From positions 1 to 6,835 of the forward strand of contig JAAXWV010000056.1 of the NCBI GenBank assembly GCA_013334845.1: a stretch of DNA of 6,835 nt, given 5' to 3'. Positions 3,806 through 6,835 of the stretch are shown one piece after another (position 1 is the first letter of the stretch; each line of letters begins with the position of its first letter). This DNA is from Candidatus Roizmanbacteria bacterium. GTDB taxonomy: Bacteria; Patescibacteriota; Microgenomatia; UBA1406; GWC2-37-13. A model generated the notes under the pieces. The model saw only the letters and a program-made list of their open reading frames with translations, was not told where the DNA came from and searched no databases. Both the position numbers and the translations under genes were made by a program.

Positions 3806-6469
3806 ATGAAATCTATTTGCCTACGTTCAAATCTTCGAAATGAATCAGATGTCGAGTTTTTTTTTATTGCGCCATTGCTCAAACTCCTAGGATATAGCGA
3901 TAGCCAGATAAAAAACAAGAAATCACTAAAAGAGCTTGGCGTAAGGAAAAGTCCGCGAGGAAAAGCAAGTAATTATCGCCCCGATTTTTTGGTGACAGCT
4001 AACGCATCAATTCAATTCATAGTCGAAGCAAAGAGCCCGTCAGAAAATATTGAAGATTGGTTATGGCAGCCGAAAGGCTACGCTGTTATACTAAATTCTG
4101 AACATAAGAACGCCAATCCCGTCCAGTACTATGTAATCTGTAATGGTTTGGAAACTAGAGTCTATGGGTGGGACTATGACAGACCACTCTATCGAAAGTT
4201 CTATAACGAAATGTTAGTCGGAAGTCCAGCCATCGACGAGTTGAGAGATATGCTGTCTCCGGGAGTATTGAAGACCTCAACACTTGTTGCCACATCGAAA
4301 GCAACATTACTTGAACTTTCAAAGCCAAACATTGAGGATATCAATGAAGCATTTGCTCGTTGTCATCAACTCATATACAAAACAGATAATATAAGTCAAT
4401 CAGCAGCGTTTTTTGAGTTTGTCAAGATCATAGCATTAAAACTGATATCCGATAAGCATATACGTGATTCGTTTGGTTTAGATACTGAACAGGACAAATT
4501 CACTGTTGATGCTTCCAAAATCAAGTTTTCTTTGGCTTGGATTGAGGCGCAGGAACAAAACTCGGTAAATCCATTGAGTGATATATGGTTCAAGACATTC
4601 ATTGATTCTATGGAAAAGGATATTGGCGCAGGAGTACGCCGTAGAATTTTTGAGCCGAACGGAACAATTAACCTTTCAGCAGAAACAATAAAAGAAGTTG
4701 TTAAGATTCTTGAAAAAAAATATCTTTTTGGTATAGATGCCGATCTGAACGGTCGATTGTTCGAGACGTTTTTGAGTGCGACTATGAGAGGTAAGGATTT
4801 GGGTCAGTACTTTACACCAAGAAGTATTGTTAAACTCGGAGTAAGACTTGCTCGGATAAAAGTAGATGTGGACAATCCGGAGCGAAGTGAACGCGTATAT
4901 GATGGATGCTGTGGAACTGGCGGTTTTCTCATTGATGTGCTAGCTGACATGTGGGCTAAAATAGATGCTGTTGCGGGTAAAACACCGGAAGAAAAAACGT
5001 ATGCAAAAGACGTTGTTAAGAACAGCCATATATGGGGCTGTGAGGTCGGAAAAGACCCTAACCTTGCACGAATCGCCCGGCTAAATATGTACCTTCATGG
5101 AGATGGTGGGGCAACAATATTCAACCTAGATGGATTAGATAAGAAGTTGGATAAACGTCCGCAAGACTCGCCGGATCAAGAAAAAGAAAAGAACGATTTT
5201 TCTCTTATTTCAAAGGAAGTAAATGGTTATTTTGATGTGGTTGTAACTAATCCACCATTTGCCAAATCGTATAAGCTTAGTGAGGATGAGGATGGACGAT
5301 ATTCAGATATGCTATTGAGGGATTATGAATTGCTGGATTATGAATTGCAAAAAAAAGAACTTAGATCAAATCTAATGTTCACTGAACGTTATTACGATTT
5401 GCTTAAGCCCGGTGGCCGTATCATTACTGTTCTTGATGATGGTATTCTGAGTGGAGATAAGTATGCATGGTTTCGCCGATGGATATACCTGAAGTTTATA
5501 GTCAAAGCAGTTGTATCATTGCCGGGCGATGCATTCCAGCGGTCAAAAGCAAGGGTGAAAACCTCGTTGCTTGTGCTTCAAAAAAAATCGGTTATAAACG
5601 AACGGCAGTGTAATGTATTCATGTATCCTTGCCGATATGTTGGTCTTGACGATCCTTCCCGTGCGAGAAGTATGCCGATAGATGCTATCAATAGAAAAAA
5701 GGCAAAGGAGGAAATAGCGCTAGTCGCCGAGGCTTTTGAACAATATTGTACGGGCAAGTCAACAGAAGAATTTATTGTTCATGCTTCAAGAATCACAGAT
5801 CGTCTTGATGTAAAACACTGCCTAATTCAAAGAGGTTCAAGTATTCGTGCATGGCAGAACGCAGGGCTAAAAGTTGTCAAGTTGAAAGAAATCGTAGATG
5901 TAAAGAAATTTTCTGAGGATGATGTCATTGATTGTCAAAATCACGACGATATTGAGACATACTTGCGTGTTACGTATGCTGGTGAAGCTCATAGTGGAGA
6001 TGATGTAGAACCATCGACGACTCAACATCAAAAGCTATATGTGGTCCGAGAGGGAGATATTGCCATATCGAACATAGCCGCCACGTATGGCAGTGTTGGA
6101 TATATCGGAGAGGATGTTGATGGTTGTGTTGCCTCTAATGAATACACGATATTAACTTCGAAAGCGAATATACCTCCGCGCGTATTATGGGTACTTCTTA
6201 GATCTGAAGTATTTCGATCAGAGATGCTTCTTGCAGCTACAGGAGCAAACAGAACAAGAATTCGTTGGTCTTTAATAAAAAATATCGAGATTCCGTTACC
6301 CAATGATCAGGAATGTAAAAAACTCAATGAAGCTCTAATAGAATCGGAAAAAAAGGAGAAAGCAGCACGACAATCAAAAGAAAGAGCAGTTTTAATGACT
6401 AAAAAAGAATTGATTCTTGATAGTAAGCTTGCTAATACGGTTTTAGATGCGTTTAAACCGCCGAAATAA
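3806..6469 (+). CDS. single-chain R-M-S restriction-modification enzyme (type IIG-like, type I-derived)
   Basis: One 887-residue protein appears to cut and to methylate DNA. Residues 10-135 resemble the HsdR N-terminal nuclease domain: D60 in NYRPDF, E74 and K76 in VEAK, and Q88 and Y92 in QPKGYA (PD-(D/E)xK plus QxxxY). After a helical linker, the HsdM-like N6-adenine methylase spans about 305-600: GQYFTPR (333-339), the S-adenosylmethionine motif DGCCGTGGF (366-374) and catalytic NPPF (482-485). Residues about 688-835 are a single HsdS-like target-recognition domain (REGDIAISN, NEYTIL, IEIPLP), followed by a coiled-coil helix (836-870). There is no helicase domain, so it should cut near its site without ATP-driven translocation. 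Half an S subunit implies an asymmetric target, or a bipartite one read by a dimer. The ATG at 3806 is chosen because a stop lies in frame at 3794 and no other Met occurs before residue 136; no ribosome-binding site is seen. All key motifs are present. The specificity is unknown. Confidence 0.92.
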   Translation: MKSICLRSNLRNESDVEFFFIAPLLKLLGYSDSQIKNKKSLKELGVRKSPRGKASNYRPDFLVTANASIQFIVEAKSPSENIEDWLWQPKGYAVILNSEHKNANPVQYYVICNGLETRVYGWDYDRPLYRKFYNEMLVGSPAIDELRDMLSPGVLKTSTLVATSKATLLELSKPNIEDINEAFARCHQLIYKTDNISQSAAFFEFVKIIALKLISDKHIRDSFGLDTEQDKFTVDASKIKFSLAWIEAQEQNSVNPLSDIWFKTFIDSMEKDIGAGVRRRIFEPNGTINLSAETIKEVVKILEKKYLFGIDADLNGRLFETFLSATMRGKDLGQYFTPRSIVKLGVRLARIKVDVDNPERSERVYDGCCGTGGFLIDVLADMWAKIDAVAGKTPEEKTYAKDVVKNSHIWGCEVGKDPNLARIARLNMYLHGDGGATIFNLDGLDKKLDKRPQDSPDQEKEKNDFSLISKEVNGYFDVVVTNPPFAKSYKLSEDEDGRYSDMLLRDYELLDYELQKKELRSNLMFTERYYDLLKPGGRIITVLDDGILSGDKYAWFRRWIYLKFIVKAVVSLPGDAFQRSKARVKTSLLVLQKKSVINERQCNVFMYPCRYVGLDDPSRARSMPIDAINRKKAKEEIALVAEAFEQYCTGKSTEEFIVHASRITDRLDVKHCLIQRGSSIRAWQNAGLKVVKLKEIVDVKKFSEDDVIDCQNHDDIETYLRVTYAGEAHSGDDVEPSTTQHQKLYVVREGDIAISNIAATYGSVGYIGEDVDGCVASNEYTILTSKANIPPRVLWVLLRSEVFRSEMLLAATGANRTRIRWSLIKNIEIPLPNDQECKKLNEALIESEKKEKAARQSKERAVLMTKKELILDSKLANTVLDAFKPPK
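5321..5350 (+). repeat. 15-bp in-frame tandem repeat inside the methylase domain
   Basis: GATTATGAATTGC is repeated at 5321-5333 and 5336-5348; the full 15-bp units match at 13 positions and encode DYELL then DYELQ (residues 506-515). The repeat sits about 20 residues after the NPPF motif. Because the unit is a multiple of three, copy-number change would add or remove five residues without breaking the frame. Confidence 0.7.
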
Positions 6470-6492
6470 TTTCAGAAAAAAAGTTCTTATGA

Positions 6493-6636
6493 ATGGTTGG
6501 GTATAATTCTGTCCTGGGTTCTGAGATTTACCCCGTTTATGTCCAGACCTGCTCTGATAATAATCCTAAAGTGAGTGTGACTGCAAAGGATATAAGGGAT
6601 ATAATACGTAATAGAAAAGAAGAATGGGATAATTAA
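6493..6636 (+). CDS. 47-residue hypothetical reading frame downstream of the R-M gene
   Basis: The ATG at 6493 directly follows an in-frame TGA (6490-6492) and the frame ends with TAA at 6634-6636. The product begins MVGYNSVLGSEIYPVYVQ and ends in a charged helix-like stretch (DIRDIIRNRKEEWDN). It starts 23 bases after the R-M stop on the same strand, so it could be co-transcribed. The composition looks like real protein, but I recognise no family and there is no clear ribosome-binding site. It may be a small partner protein or, more likely, the relic of a longer gene, because further coding-like scraps follow in other frames. Confidence 0.35.
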   Translation: MVGYNSVLGSEIYPVYVQTCSDNNPKVSVTAKDIRDIIRNRKEEWDN

Positions 6637-6715
6637 TTGATGTGTTTGTTGAATTCAAGGTGATATAGAAGACGCGGTGAGTGGATTTCTTGACGAAATA
6701 AGTATGCTTAAGTGA
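6633..6715 (+). pseudogene. frameshifted coding-like scraps after the 47-residue frame
   Basis: From 6633 one frame reads LIDVFVEFK before a stop. A second frame, open from 6653, reads GDIEDAVSGFLDEISMLK and stops with TGA at 6713-6715. Neither has a plausible start, but each looks more like protein than chance. Together with the frame ending at 6636 they use all three frames, as expected for a decayed gene with two frameshifts. This is judged by eye only. Confidence 0.2.
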
Positions 6716-6835
6716 TTATAAGTAATCGAAAAGCTTGAAAGATATTTAAATAATATAAAATATATAAAGTTATTTTTTTGATATTTGAGGCTTTTAAAGG
6801 TTTTTACAAACGTATTTGATCTAAGACTTTTTCCT
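6716..6835. other. very AT-rich non-coding end of the window
   Basis: The last 120 bases are dominated by A and T, including a run of seven T (6773-6779) and stretches such as AATAATATAAAATATATAAA. No reading frame, strong promoter pair or hairpin terminator is evident. GTCTTAG on the minus strand near 6821-6827 matches part of the ATGTCTTAG repeat near attL, but it is too short to interpret. Confidence 0.5.

Noticed and set aside
4396..6303. Minus-strand frames at 4396-4602 and 6028-6303 inside the R-M gene
   Set aside because: Both are antisense to recognised R-M-S sequence and have no motif of their own.
1..6835. CRISPR array, tRNA or rRNA gene, insertion sequence with terminal inverted repeats
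   Set aside because: No regularly spaced long repeats, no cloverleaf-like sequence at the island edge, and no transposase gene or matching terminal repeats were seen on either strand.

Overview
The window looks like the left end of a mobile genomic island inserted just behind the chromosomal gene mnmE (tRNA modification GTPase). The mnmE part is GC-rich and reads as a conserved, intact C-terminal two thirds of the protein. Its wording resembles MnmE of green sulfur bacteria (Chlorobium/Chlorobaculum group), so a Bacteroidota/Chlorobiota host is my best guess. That is a judgement from memory, not a search result. Directly after the mnmE stop codon the base composition falls sharply to AT-rich DNA and stays low, apart from a more GC-rich patch at about 3530-3780. 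This is what an island boundary looks like.

Layout: (1) 3-893, 3' part of mnmE, + strand. Its last 18 bases resemble the attachment site used by SGI1-type islands in other bacteria. (2) 894-1131, AT-rich spacer with short repeats, the expected place for attL arm sites. (3) 1132-2310, tyrosine recombinase of the Bacteroidetes phage-integrase type with all catalytic residues visible, + strand. (4) 2311-2533, convergent spacer with T8 and G8 tracts. (5) 2534-3109, small serine recombinase (resolvase/invertase), - strand. (6) 3110-3805, about 700 bases with no confident gene: a cluster of TGATAC repeats, a 28-bp near-perfect palindrome of the size of a serine-recombinase site, a small CxxC reading frame (- strand, 46 aa) and a decayed coding remnant. 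(7) 3806-6469, an 887-aa single-chain restriction-modification enzyme: HsdR-like nuclease domain, HsdM-like adenine methylase and one HsdS-like target-recognition domain. (8) 6470-6835, a 47-aa reading frame, frameshifted coding-like scraps and very AT-rich DNA running off the window.

How the parts fit: the tyrosine integrase would insert and excise the island at the mnmE 3' end while keeping the gene intact. The serine recombinase may act on a separate nearby site or be left from another element. The R-M-S enzyme is the cargo, a compact defence gene that needs no separate subunits and no translocating helicase. The right boundary of the island is not recognised and probably lies beyond the window.

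The main points for a second look are the mnmE 3'-end integration site, the fused enzyme with a T9 tract at codons 18-20 and a 15-bp in-frame tandem repeat, and the 3110-3800 region upstream of the serine recombinase. I do not see a wholly new type of system; the components are recognisable families in an uncommon arrangement.
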